Source of the DNA: a virus
Reading direction: 5' to 3' (one strand)
Virus record (IMG/VR): IMGVR_UViG_3300046787_000373
Span: 1 to 21,265 of that record
DNA length: 21,265 bases
Of this stretch, positions 1 through 8,276 are shown piece by piece (position 1 is the stretch's first letter; each line of letters begins with the position of its first letter). The notes under the pieces are model-generated. The model saw only the letters and a program-made list of their open reading frames with translations, was not told where the DNA came from and did not search any database. The translations under genes and the position numbers were made by a program.

Positions 1-1
1 A

Positions 2-871
2 ACGGTATTCGGTGGAAATCTCATACCTAAAGAGGCGAGCGGGGCAACATTAGGTACTGCAAATATGCCATTTGCGGATATCTATATTCAATCGGCATCC
101 ATCCACATTCAGTCAGACACTCCGGGAGAACCTGACACTACATTGTCAAATGTGGGTGGTAATATTCAAATATCCGCCGGAGGTATGCAACTATTAGGAA
201 CCGGCTCATTTAATGCTGTTACCGCATCATTCGGTTATTTAAGTGGAAGTTTCACTCATATCGGGTCTCAATTTAATGAAGGGAATACCGTTACAACAGG
301 TTCATTACAAGTTAGTGGTTCATCTATACAAATTGGAGATAACACATTAATCGGTAATACATTATTAAGTGGTAGTATAGGAATAAGTGGTTCGGTATAT
401 ATTAATGGGAATAGACAATTTAATTATGGACAATTTTTTGATACAACAACTCAAAGTGGTTCAGCAAATGTTGCACATGTAATTACTATAAATTCAATCA
501 ATGTAAGTAGTGGGGTTAATATGGTTAGTGGTTCACAATTAAAAGTGGAGAATGATGGTCTATATAATTTACAATTTTCGGCACAATTGTTACAAACCAC
601 AAATGGGTCATCCGACATTTCAATTTGGTTAAGGAAGAATGGGAATAATATCCCATCGTCAAGTACGGATATTACAATTGAAAAAACGTCTGGAGGGGGA
701 AAATCAGTTGCGGCGTGGAATTTTATGTTAGATTTAAACGCAAACGATTATATCGAATTGGTTTGGTCATCTAACAGTGCGAATACCCAAATTTATCACA
801 TTGCACCACAAATTAATCCGATAAGACCCGAAACTCCTTCGATAATTGTTACTTTAACACAAATAATATAA
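2..871 (+). CDS. Tail fibre / receptor-binding protein, C-terminal part (5' end outside window)
   Basis: The reading frame is open from the left edge, so the gene begins upstream; the ATG at 65 is only an internal Met. The visible part has two regions. The first (about 130 residues) is low in complexity and rich in Gly, Ser, Ile and Thr, with short repeats of the type LSGSIGISGSVYING, as in beta-rich fibre shafts. The last ~150 residues resemble the C1q/TNF-like jelly-roll heads found on many phage fibres: a GQFFDTTTQ opening, then GLYNLQFSAQ, ISIWLRKNGNNI, a hydrophobic strand with NANDYIELVWSS, and a terminal strand ending VTLTQII. Such heads are usually trimeric and bind the host surface. 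A baseplate-like gene follows after one base, suggesting one transcript. The structural role is well supported; receptor binding is inferred from the fold resemblance. Confidence 0.65.
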   Translation, partial: TVFGGNLIPKEASGATLGTANMPFADIYIQSASIHIQSDTPGEPDTTLSNVGGNIQISAGGMQLLGTGSFNAVTASFGYLSGSFTHIGSQFNEGNTVTTGSLQVSGSSIQIGDNTLIGNTLLSGSIGISGSVYINGNRQFNYGQFFDTTTQSGSANVAHVITINSINVSSGVNMVSGSQLKVENDGLYNLQFSAQLLQTTNGSSDISIWLRKNGNNIPSSSTDITIEKTSGGGKSVAAWNFMLDLNANDYIELVWSSNSANTQIYHIAPQINPIRPETPSIIVTLTQII

Positions 872-872
872 C

Positions 873-1241
873 ATGGAATTTTTTATTAGACAAGGGGCAA
901 GTGACCCAATACTTAAAATGAGATTAATAGATGATGGTAAAAACGACAAATCATCTTTTAACGATATGTTTGAAAATTCTAACATTACTTTTGAAATGTA
1001 TGACGTTAAATCGGGAGATGCGGTCATATTAGATGGACAATGTAACATTACCACAAGAACAAAACATTATAACCAAACTACCGATGAATTTTATATTGTT
1101 TATAGATTTACTGAACAACAAACATCAGAGGTTGGTAAGTTTGAAGGTAAAATTACCGTTCAGTTTTTAGATACTGACCTTAACCCAACTACTAAACTTA
1201 TATTACCGGTTAAGGAAAAATTATACATTAATATTTTTTAG
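873..1241 (+). CDS. Small baseplate-type protein, possible BppU N-terminal-like domain
   Basis: A 122-residue soluble protein with no signal peptide or membrane segment. It starts one base after the fibre gene stop. Its pattern is that of immunoglobulin-like N-terminal domains of phage baseplate upper proteins: a start such as FFIRQGASDPILKMRLID, a strand with ITFEMYDVKSGDAVI, an EFYIVYRFTEQQTSEVGKFE stretch (the usual 'Y.f...T...G.y..' signature), and a C-terminal strand with LILPVKEKLYINIF. Such domains anchor fibres or form an adaptor in the baseplate periphery. Position next to a fibre gene fits. The family assignment is by pattern only; it could be another small beta-sandwich virion protein. 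Confidence 0.45.
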   Translation: MEFFIRQGASDPILKMRLIDDGKNDKSSFNDMFENSNITFEMYDVKSGDAVILDGQCNITTRTKHYNQTTDEFYIVYRFTEQQTSEVGKFEGKITVQFLDTDLNPTTKLILPVKEKLYINIF

Positions 1242-1265
1242 TACAACTTATTTTCATTATATTTG
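1234..1265 (+). promoter_or_regulatory. Candidate Bacteroidota-type promoter for the DNA polymerase gene
   Basis: TATATTTG at 1258-1265 matches the -7 box TAnnTTTG described for the primary sigma factor of Bacteroidota. A T-run at 1234-1239, about 19 bases upstream, would stand in for the -33 TTTG box but lacks the G. A transcript would start near 1272 and have a leader of about 60 bases before the ATG at 1331. This is the best TAnnTTTG match I saw at a gene start in the window; use by host polymerase early in infection is inferred. Confidence 0.45.
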
Positions 1266-1284
1266 CAGATGTAAACAAGACAAA

Positions 1285-1299
1285 TTGTGGATTCCACAA
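1285..1299 (+). promoter_or_regulatory. Palindrome in the polymerase gene leader
   Basis: TTGTGGATTCCACAA is a perfect 7-bp inverted repeat around a single central T. It lies 31 bases before the polymerase start and downstream of the candidate promoter, so it would be in the mRNA. As RNA it can form a 6-bp stem with a 3-base loop; as DNA it could be an operator. T4 gp43 represses its own translation through a leader hairpin, so an autoregulatory role is possible but unproved. Confidence 0.4.
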
Positions 1300-1330
1300 G
1301 ATAATATGTCACATTAAAAAAATATAAACT

Positions 1331-4228
1331 ATGAAAGAAGTTATCTCTCAGGAAGTTATCGAAAACTTTCTGAACGGTGGTGACGACGAAAAATACATCG
1401 TCGGAGTCGAATATGACTATCCCACCAATTCCATTTCCAAAATTATTCAAGATCCCGTAAAGGGTAAAATTGTTAAGACCGATTCATTTGTCCCATTCTT
1501 ATGGGTTGGTGATTTATCAAGTCTTAATTTCTATGGTAATTCTAAGGCAACCCAAAAGAAAATGATGGGTAAGTATGGTATTATTATTGAAAAATTAGAA
1601 ACATACGGTGACGAACGTATGGAGAACGGTTTAAAATACTTAGTTAAAAGTATTAAAAGTTATACCGATTTAATTAATTTCTTCAAGACGGGTGGACTTG
1701 ACCCGTGGGGTGAGGAAACAAGAAAGTATTTTACTATTTTATCTCCCGTTGAACAGTACTTGGTTCAGACAAAAAAACGTCTATTCAAAGGTATTGATGA
1801 TTACAATGGGGTTTATCGATTTGTATTCGATATTGAGACCACGGGATTAGACCCTGAAACTTGTAAAATCATATTGATTGGAGTTAAGGATAATCGTGGT
1901 CTTAATGAAACTATTAGTGCCTTCGGTGAAGATGGGGAGAAGGATTGTATTATAAGATTTTTCAAATACATCAGTGATTTAAAACCTACAATTGTTGCCG
2001 GTTATAACTCAGCTTTCTTTGACTTTCCATTTATTCTTAAAAGAGCACAAATTTTAGGGATTGACGTTGGACAATTAACTCAAATTTTTACTGGTACCGG
2101 AATTAAAGAAAAGAAAGGTATGTTAAAATTGGCCAATGAGATTGAGGATTATACTCAACACGTTATTTGGGGATTTAACATTATAGATATTGCACACTCT
2201 GTTCGTAGAGCTCAAGCAATTAATTCTGAAATTAAGTCGTGGGGTTTGAAATATATTACAACTTACTTAGAAAAAGAAAAAGAAAATCGTATCTACGTTG
2301 AGGGTGGTCAAATTTCAAAAATTTATCTTGATAATGAAAGTTATTATGTGAACCCTAAAACAGGTGGATATAAAAAGATTGGTGAACCCGGTACAGAAAA
2401 TCTTTTGGATAGATTCCCCGGTAAATTTGAAATTTGGACAGGTAGAAAAATTGTAGAGCAGTACCTTGACGATGACCTTTATGAAACTATGGTCGTAGAT
2501 GATAGTTTCAGTCAATCAACATTTTTAATTTCTAAATTGGTACCTACAACTTACGAGAGGGTTGCAACTATGGGTACCGCTACGTTATGGAAAATTATCA
2601 TGTTAGCGTGGTCATATGAGAATAACTTAGCAATTCCGGCTAAAGATGAGAAGAGACCATTTACAGGTGGATTATCTCGTTTATTAAATGTTGGGTACGC
2701 TAAGAACATTGTTAAGTTTGACTACTCTTCACTTTACCCATCTATTCAATTAGTTTATGATGTGTTCCCCGATTGTGACGTTATGGGTGTACAGAAATCT
2801 ATGTTAAAATATTTCCGTAACATTCGTATCAAATACAAACATCTTGCAGGTGAATTAAAAGATAGTGACCCGGTTCAATCGGAAATGTATGACCGTAAAC
2901 AATTACCGATTAAAATTTTCATTAACGCTTATTTTGGTTCCTTATCGGCACCTCACGTATTCCCATGGGGAGAAATGGATTCAGGTGAAACAATTACATG
3001 TATCGGTCGTCAATGTTTACGTATGATGATTATGTTCTACATGAAGAAAGGTTATAAACCTCTTGTAATGGATACGGATGGGGTTAACTTTGAAACGCCA
3101 GAAAGTGCTAAGGACACGGTTTACATTGGTAAAGGATTAAACGAATTGGTTATTGAAGGTAAGGAATATCGTGGTATTGAAGCCGATACCGCCGAGTTTA
3201 ATGATATATTCATGAGAAATGAAATGGGGTTAGATATTGACTATACAGCACCTTCCTGTATTAATGTATCTCGTAAAAACTATATTATTAAATTAGTAAA
3301 GAAAGGTAAAGAAAAAATTAAATTAACGGGTAACACCATTAAGTCGAAAAAATTACAAACGTATGTTGTGGAATTTTTAGATGAAGGTTTAAAACATTTA
3401 CTATCAGGTGATGGTTTATCTTTTCTTGAATTATATTACGATTATGTAGAAAAAATTTATAATAAAGAAATTCCTCTTTCCAAAATTGCAAACAAAGCAC
3501 GTGTTAAACAGACAGTTAAGGATTATAAACAATATGTCCAAAAAAGAACTAAATCAGGTTCTTTAATGTCGAGACAGGCACATATGGAATTAGTTGTTGC
3601 GGGAGATTATCCTGCGGGTCTTGGTGATACAATTTATTACGTAAATAATGGAGATAAGAAATCTTCAGGTGACGTTCAAAGAATTACAAAGGCGACGAAG
3701 AAACAACAAGAAGATTATCTTGCAAAATATGGTACACAAATTCCACAAGATTATATTCAAATTAATTGTTACATGATTGACGAAAAAGAAATCACAAACA
3801 ATCCCGATTTAAAAGGTGATTATAACGTTGCAAGATATCTTAGTAATTTTAATAAACGAGTGGAACCATTGTTAGTTGCATATAATCCCGCAATTCGTGA
3901 GGACATTCTTATTGAAGACCCAAAAGATAGACAATACTTTACTAAGGCACAATGTGAACTTGTAAATGGATTTCCTTTAAAAGAAAGTGGTCAAGATAAG
4001 TTTGATGAGGTTATGACCTTATCCGATAGTGAGGTTGCGTTTTGGAACCGAATTGGTCGTGACCCATTCTTTATGTACGTGGAAGATAGTCTTTCACTTG
4101 TTGACCCATATTGGGTTGATTACAACAGAAAGGTTTTAGCTTTACAAGCAAAAAGCACCGTTAGTAATGAAGATGAAATTCTCGGAACTAACGATGCTGA
4201 TTTAAATTTATTGGCAATTGAAAATTAG
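1331..4228 (+). CDS. DNA polymerase, family B with 3'-5' exonuclease (T4 gp43-like)
   Basis: A 965-residue replicative polymerase, near the ~900 of T4 gp43. Exonuclease motifs: Exo I FDIETTG with D167 and E169; Exo II GYNSAFFDFP with D231; Exo III YLDDD with Y378 and D382. Polymerase motifs: A DYSSLYPSI with D464; B K528-IFI-N532-AYFG; C DTDG with D581 and D583; then RKNYI and a TGNTIKSKK stretch like the family's DNA-contacting KKRY and KxKG region. All metal ligands are present, so both activities are expected. Motif C ends in Gly where the family usually has Ser (DTDS). A palindromic leader precedes the gene. The stop overlaps that of the convergent gp13-like gene by 4 bases. The A to B distance (about 64 residues) is short compared with T4 gp43. 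Confidence 0.95.
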   Translation: MKEVISQEVIENFLNGGDDEKYIVGVEYDYPTNSISKIIQDPVKGKIVKTDSFVPFLWVGDLSSLNFYGNSKATQKKMMGKYGIIIEKLETYGDERMENGLKYLVKSIKSYTDLINFFKTGGLDPWGEETRKYFTILSPVEQYLVQTKKRLFKGIDDYNGVYRFVFDIETTGLDPETCKIILIGVKDNRGLNETISAFGEDGEKDCIIRFFKYISDLKPTIVAGYNSAFFDFPFILKRAQILGIDVGQLTQIFTGTGIKEKKGMLKLANEIEDYTQHVIWGFNIIDIAHSVRRAQAINSEIKSWGLKYITTYLEKEKENRIYVEGGQISKIYLDNESYYVNPKTGGYKKIGEPGTENLLDRFPGKFEIWTGRKIVEQYLDDDLYETMVVDDSFSQSTFLISKLVPTTYERVATMGTATLWKIIMLAWSYENNLAIPAKDEKRPFTGGLSRLLNVGYAKNIVKFDYSSLYPSIQLVYDVFPDCDVMGVQKSMLKYFRNIRIKYKHLAGELKDSDPVQSEMYDRKQLPIKIFINAYFGSLSAPHVFPWGEMDSGETITCIGRQCLRMMIMFYMKKGYKPLVMDTDGVNFETPESAKDTVYIGKGLNELVIEGKEYRGIEADTAEFNDIFMRNEMGLDIDYTAPSCINVSRKNYIIKLVKKGKEKIKLTGNTIKSKKLQTYVVEFLDEGLKHLLSGDGLSFLELYYDYVEKIYNKEIPLSKIANKARVKQTVKDYKQYVQKRTKSGSLMSRQAHMELVVAGDYPAGLGDTIYYVNNGDKKSSGDVQRITKATKKQQEDYLAKYGTQIPQDYIQINCYMIDEKEITNNPDLKGDYNVARYLSNFNKRVEPLLVAYNPAIREDILIEDPKDRQYFTKAQCELVNGFPLKESGQDKFDEVMTLSDSEVAFWNRIGRDPFFMYVEDSLSLVDPYWVDYNRKVLALQAKSTVSNEDEILGTNDADLNLLAIEN

Positions 4229-5337
4229 ATTACATTATATGGTGTAGGCATTGCTCTATATTTTAAAGCCTTATTAAGATTCTCCGCTTCGTTACCTTTC
4301 CTCTCAAGGATTTTATCGGGGCGGAGTCTTTCTAATCTGGCCATAAGTTCTTCAACTAATTTCATTTTTTCATCCTTACCCTCAGTGATTAACGATTGGT
4401 AATCTAATTTAATTTGACTATCAGGAACTTGTAAGTCACCTGAAAATTTACCCCATATTCTTCCTAAACCTTCTTTAGAATAGGCAATAAGATATTTTCT
4501 TACCCAGTTCTGTGATGGTTTATTTAATTTATCCCATGTTAATTCTTCAGTCATAACATCGGAAGGTAATTTAATTACGTCTTTATTTTTCTCTAAACAA
4601 GTGTCTCTGTCGGTGGTTTCATAATACCAATACCAAACTTGAGTATTGTTGGCTATTGAACCGAAATCATATTTACCACCCGGTACATTGTAAAGGTGTA
4701 CTATTTTAGTACCGTTAGGTCCTGCAGTGATTCTATATGTTAAATCACCACCAATTAAACGGTTTTTAATGTTTCTATCTTGCATCCTTAATAATAGGTC
4801 AAATGCTGGCATCATGAAATAGTTACCTGAACTACCAATTTGTCCGTAACCACCAACTCCACCGAATCCACCACCACCAATACCACCAAATCCACCTAAG
4901 AATGGGTCAATGATAGAGTCACGTAATTCAGCACGACTAAACCATAAAAGTTCGTTTATTTCTCGACCTGCAGGAATTACATATGTTTGAGTTCCGCCAC
5001 TTAACGTGAAGAAATCTTTTTTTAATTCACTATCACCACCCGTTTGTAAACCAACAATTTTTGAATACGAATGTGTGTATTGAGTTTCATAATCTAAACT
5101 TCTTGTGGTAAATGCCCTTGATAATGATTGAGTATCCACGTCGAGACCCGCTAACCCTGACCATTGTGATTCAATTAACCAATCACTAACATATTGGTCA
5201 TATTCGGAAATGGCTAAATCCAAAAAGGTATCCATTTGTTCTTCCGTTAATTCTATCCCACGAACAGGCATACCTAAAAGGTGAAATACCTGAGTGTATA
5301 ATTTTTCTTTTTCTGCTGATGAAATAATTGTTCCCAT
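4225..5337 (-). CDS. Neck (head-completion) protein, T4 gp13-like
   Basis: A 370-residue soluble protein. Its N-terminus has the pattern LLGMPVRGIELTEEQ then LAISEYDQY (residues about 20-49), like the 'LGaP...vELt..Q...' helical opening of T4-type neck and connector proteins. It continues with a strand ending TYVIPAGREINELLWF (118-133), where gp13 homologues have a similar 'Y..lP..I..v' strand. An odd feature is a glycine-rich stretch at 148-168 (GGFGGIGGGGFGG), probably a flexible loop. In T4, gp13 and gp14 close the head before the tail joins. The gp14/gp15-like candidates lie about 3 kb downstream on the other strand. ATGG start, no Shine-Dalgarno. It is convergent with the polymerase and divergent from the nuclease gene. 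Longer than T4 gp13 (about 309). Another connector protein is the main alternative. Confidence 0.55.
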   Translation of the reverse strand: MGTIISSAEKEKLYTQVFHLLGMPVRGIELTEEQMDTFLDLAISEYDQYVSDWLIESQWSGLAGLDVDTQSLSRAFTTRSLDYETQYTHSYSKIVGLQTGGDSELKKDFFTLSGGTQTYVIPAGREINELLWFSRAELRDSIIDPFLGGFGGIGGGGFGGVGGYGQIGSSGNYFMMPAFDLLLRMQDRNIKNRLIGGDLTYRITAGPNGTKIVHLYNVPGGKYDFGSIANNTQVWYWYYETTDRDTCLEKNKDVIKLPSDVMTEELTWDKLNKPSQNWVRKYLIAYSKEGLGRIWGKFSGDLQVPDSQIKLDYQSLITEGKDEKMKLVEELMARLERLRPDKILERKGNEAENLNKALKYRAMPTPYNVI

Positions 5338-5350
5338 ATTTGATAAATAT
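5335..5350. promoter_or_regulatory. Divergent start region between neck and nuclease genes
   Basis: The two ATG codons are only 31 bases apart. The spacer holds a perfect inverted repeat, ATATTT-GAT-AAATAT (5336-5350). On the minus strand it provides TATTTATC four bases before the neck gene ATG, one of a set of such motifs at starts in this window. On the plus strand CATATTTG (5335-5342) is one mismatch from TAnnTTTG and would give a leader of about 20 bases for the nuclease gene. AT-rich sequence makes chance matches likely. Confidence 0.3.
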
Positions 5351-5368
5351 CGAATAAAATGTTATATT

Positions 5369-6289
5369 ATGGAAATGACCGCACAAGATATAAAAAATAG
5401 ATTACAGAATTTAGAAAAGAAAGACCCTCTTTTAGTGTTGGTTAATGAAGATGTTGTAAACTCATTTACGAATGACAACTTCATAAAACTTTACATTAGA
5501 AAAGAGATAAACGATATTTTAAAGGAATTGTACGAACCATTGGGTTGTTGGTTACAAAATCCACATCCTTCAGCTAAAAAAGGACATTTCGGTGTCGTTA
5601 TTGACGGTAAATGGAGTCCATTAAATCAAGTTGACACAAATTATAGTTGTCACGTTGTTTTATTCAATAGATGTAATAATTTTTTATTACAACAATATAG
5701 AAAATTAGGATTAGAAGAAATTGTTATTGACGGTGAGAAATTATCATATAAAAATCAATTTCAATTTGACGAAAATTACCATTTAGAAAAAGAAATCTCA
5801 AAGGAGAAAGTAAGGAAATTATTACTAATAATACGTCACAATAAAAATAAAATTTTCTTATCGGGAAATCAAATACACGACACTTTGGTGTCTATATGTA
5901 GAGATAGAATGAAAAGAGGAGATGAAAGACAGGAATTCTATATTGAACATATTAACGATTTTTTCAATGATATTACTAATATTGTTGCAACTGACGGTAG
6001 CGGTAATTCAGCCGATATGATTGAAGGTATTGACGTATGGACAACTCACACTAACTTAGGGAATAAAACTCATCAAGTTAAAGGTACGTGTGACATTGTG
6101 AAAGTATCGGGAGGATACGAAATAAAGGCATCGGTTAGTGAATCCTCAAAATGTAATTATTTTGTCTTTGTTTGTGGAAGACAAAGGATTATGGTTTTCA
6201 GAACCGATTATTCTAAAATAAATTTTTATAAAGGTATGGGTATTGTCTTCTTTAGTGAAGATTTATTACATTTAGACTTAAAATATTAA
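5369..6289 (+). CDS. Probable PD-(D/E)XK-superfamily nuclease
   Basis: A 306-residue protein from the ATG at 5369 (MEMTAQDIKNR). An upstream in-frame start at 5294 was not used because it would overlap the divergent neck gene and its start region. The C-terminal half has a nuclease-like core: a helix rich in Glu (DERQEFYIEHINDFF), then IEGIDVW with D222, and after 13 residues HQVKG with Q236 and K238, followed by hydrophobic strands (NYFVFVCG, RIMVFRTD). The D...(E/Q)xK arrangement after GID is typical of PD-(D/E)XK enzymes, including restriction and repair nucleases. The N-terminal 190 residues are not recognised; they contain AKKGHFGVVIDGKW and may bind DNA or a partner. No signal peptide or membrane segment. 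The next gene starts two bases after its stop, so they are probably co-translated. Substrate and role (host DNA breakdown, homing, defence) are unknown. Confidence 0.45.
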   Translation: MEMTAQDIKNRLQNLEKKDPLLVLVNEDVVNSFTNDNFIKLYIRKEINDILKELYEPLGCWLQNPHPSAKKGHFGVVIDGKWSPLNQVDTNYSCHVVLFNRCNNFLLQQYRKLGLEEIVIDGEKLSYKNQFQFDENYHLEKEISKEKVRKLLLIIRHNKNKIFLSGNQIHDTLVSICRDRMKRGDERQEFYIEHINDFFNDITNIVATDGSGNSADMIEGIDVWTTHTNLGNKTHQVKGTCDIVKVSGGYEIKASVSESSKCNYFVFVCGRQRIMVFRTDYSKINFYKGMGIVFFSEDLLHLDLKY

Positions 6290-6290
6290 T

Positions 6291-6497
6291 ATGACTGAAA
6301 AACTAAATGAATTAATGAGAATTTGTGGTATTAACCATTTAGTTTTCGTTTATCAAAAAGAAGGTAATAAAAATTTCATAAATGAAATTGATGAACCTGA
6401 AAAGACAATAATTGTTAATATTGTTGACACGGAAGATAAAGAGTTGGAAACTCTATTAGATTCTAAAATTAAAGAATTAAAGGAGTTGTTTCAGTAA
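6291..6497 (+). CDS. Small acidic protein of unknown function, coupled to the nuclease gene
   Basis: A 68-residue protein beginning MTEKLNELMRICG. The ATG follows the upstream stop by one base (taa-t-atg), so translation is probably coupled. It has about 15 Asp/Glu against 9 Lys/Arg, a beta-like core (HLVFVYQK, KTIIVNIVDT) and a charged C-terminal helix (ELETLLDSKIKELKELF). I do not recognise a family. Its acidity and tight pairing with a probable nuclease allow an inhibitor or partner role, but this is only inference. Its last 21 bases overlap the end of the convergent helicase gene. Confidence 0.6.
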   Translation: MTEKLNELMRICGINHLVFVYQKEGNKNFINEIDEPEKTIIVNIVDTEDKELETLLDSKIKELKELFQ

Positions 6498-8228
6498 GTC
6501 TTTACTGAAAGATTCAGAATATTCTCCATCACCCATAACTTGGTCAATAATACCTTTTTTCTTTTGTAAAATATTGTAGATAATCTTCTCAACGGTATTT
6601 TCAAATACAGGGTAATAAACAAGAACAGTATTCTTTTGTCCGTATCTATATGCCCTATCTTCACCTTGAGCGTGATCCGCGGGAACAAAAGATAAGTCAT
6701 TCATAATAACAACCTCAGCTGCGGTTAACGTAATACCAACACCCGCCGCTTTAATGTTTCCAATGAATACTTTAATTTTATCTTCATTCTGAAATCTATC
6801 AACGTTTTCTTGTTTTCTTTCTTTGGACATACGACCGTCAAGAGTTACAGAAATCTTTTTATATTTCTCGTGTAACATATCTAATGACATTGTAAAATTT
6901 GTCAAAACAATAACTTTTTTACCTTGTTCGACAAATTTGTCAATTAATTCACAAGTGTACGGTATTTTTTCATAAGCGATAAGTTGTCTAATTTTCATCA
7001 AACGGTTTATTGTAACGGTAATTGTTTCGTCATTTTTCTTATCGTTAGTTATTCGAGTAAAGTCTTCTAATTCCTCATCATACATTTTACTTGTCAATTC
7101 AACAAAAACCGGTGTAATAATTTTTTCGGGTAAATCAAGAATATCTGTTTTCATTCTTCGTAAAACAAGATTTTTTGTTCTTTCACGAAGTTCATCTAAA
7201 TTACTTGCACCACTTGTGTTCCATACTCTTCTCGCACCAACTTTAAATTGATAACCAGCACAATATCTACGTACGTAACTTTGCCAATTTAAAGTTAACG
7301 GTGAGTCAACAATTTTTAAAAGATTAAAATAGTTAATTGGTCTTGATGTCATTGGTGTTCCCGTTAATAACCAAACTTTTGGTATTTGGTCAAGAACGTC
7401 ATTTAACAATTTAGTTCTATTGGCGGTTGTGTTTGAAATATAATGTGCCTCATCAACAATCGCCAAATCGAATTTTGCATTGACCAATAATTTATAATCG
7501 TCACTATCCTCATTATTTTCGGTGGTGTGGTAGTTTTTTATAATATCATAGTTAATAATATAATAATCAAATGTTGAACCCCATTTACGACCTTCAACAA
7601 TTAACACTCTCTTATCACTATAATTTCCGATTTCTCTTTGCCAGTTAATTTTTAAAGATGCGGGACAAACGATAAGAACTTTCTTAGCACCCGATTCCAT
7701 CGATGCAATAACGGCTGCCGTCGTTTTTCCGAGACCCATATCATCAGCGAGGATAAACTTATCATTCGCTAATAACTTCTCAATGGCGACCTTCTGGTGT
7801 TCCATTGGAGGTCTACTATCATAAGGTGAATAATCTACGATACGATTTAATTTCTTTTCTTCTTGTAATATTGCGGCTTTAGGTAACCACATTGCATAGT
7901 TTTGTTCAGTATCTAAAACTTTACCCCAAATGTGATAAGCTTTGTCAGATTCACAAAGTAACTTTTCACACCATAATTTTTCAGGAACCTTCGGTAATAA
8001 CCTATCTTCCATTATTTTTTCACCAAAAGTGTTAACTATAGTAATATGTTTACGAGCAACCTTTGGGGTCACTTGATGGTATTTTTGTACGTATTCGGCT
8101 TGTGGTCTTGTAAGTTTAAAATTCTTGACCTCAACAAATTTCCTCTTCCAATCTAATAATTGATTATTAGACCCCTCATATGTTGATAATATATTTCTTG
8201 CCTCTATTTCAGGGATTTTTGTTTCCAT
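6477..8228 (-). CDS. SNF2-family DNA helicase/translocase (SMARCAL1-like core)
   Basis: A 583-residue superfamily 2 ATPase with the complete SNF2 set: EHQ (Q-motif region, 143-145), Walker A DDMGLGKT (162-169), motif Ia VLIVCPASLKINW, DEAH box (259-262), motif III LLTGTP (287-292), the SNF2 hallmark LVLRRMKTDILDLPEK (354-369), motif IV KVIVLTNF (438-445), motif V GVGITL (496-501) and motif VI QGEDRAYRYGQ (521-531). The compact size and lack of accessory domains resemble the phage and bacterial SMARCAL1/HARP-like branch, which remodels forks by annealing or branch migration. The first ~135 residues, including NYAMWLPKAAI, are not assigned. T4 uses UvsW for a comparable job; equivalence is inferred. 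It is convergent with the small acidic gene and divergent from the gp14-like gene. Confidence 0.9.
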   Translation of the reverse strand: METKIPEIEARNILSTYEGSNNQLLDWKRKFVEVKNFKLTRPQAEYVQKYHQVTPKVARKHITIVNTFGEKIMEDRLLPKVPEKLWCEKLLCESDKAYHIWGKVLDTEQNYAMWLPKAAILQEEKKLNRIVDYSPYDSRPPMEHQKVAIEKLLANDKFILADDMGLGKTTAAVIASMESGAKKVLIVCPASLKINWQREIGNYSDKRVLIVEGRKWGSTFDYYIINYDIIKNYHTTENNEDSDDYKLLVNAKFDLAIVDEAHYISNTTANRTKLLNDVLDQIPKVWLLTGTPMTSRPINYFNLLKIVDSPLTLNWQSYVRRYCAGYQFKVGARRVWNTSGASNLDELRERTKNLVLRRMKTDILDLPEKIITPVFVELTSKMYDEELEDFTRITNDKKNDETITVTINRLMKIRQLIAYEKIPYTCELIDKFVEQGKKVIVLTNFTMSLDMLHEKYKKISVTLDGRMSKERKQENVDRFQNEDKIKVFIGNIKAAGVGITLTAAEVVIMNDLSFVPADHAQGEDRAYRYGQKNTVLVYYPVFENTVEKIIYNILQKKKGIIDQVMGDGEYSESFSKDLLKQLL

Positions 8229-8276
8229 ATTGAAATATAAATAATTAGAATGTAAGATTAAACTATTTATTAGGAT
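8229..8276. promoter_or_regulatory. Divergent start region of helicase and gp14-like genes, paired TATTTAT motifs
   Basis: The 48-base spacer carries TATTTATA on the minus strand (8236-8243), seven bases before the helicase ATG, and TATTTATT on the plus strand (8264-8271), five bases before the ATG at 8277. No Shine-Dalgarno is present for either gene. Read in the opposite sense, 8236-8243 is TATAAATA, the T4 late promoter sequence, 33 bases upstream of the gp14-like ATG. Which reading matters cannot be decided from one genome. Confidence 0.35.

Noticed and set aside
5294-5368. 25-codon N-terminal extension of the nuclease gene
   Set aside because: It would overlap the divergent neck gene by 44 bases and cover the shared start region; the ATG at 5369 has the same context as other starts.
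8236-8243. Sense-oriented T4 late promoter TATAAATA for the gp14-like gene
   Set aside because: Only this perfect copy lies in the sense orientation at a suitable distance; elsewhere the coding strand has the reverse complement, so a T4-type late promoter system is not supported as a general rule.
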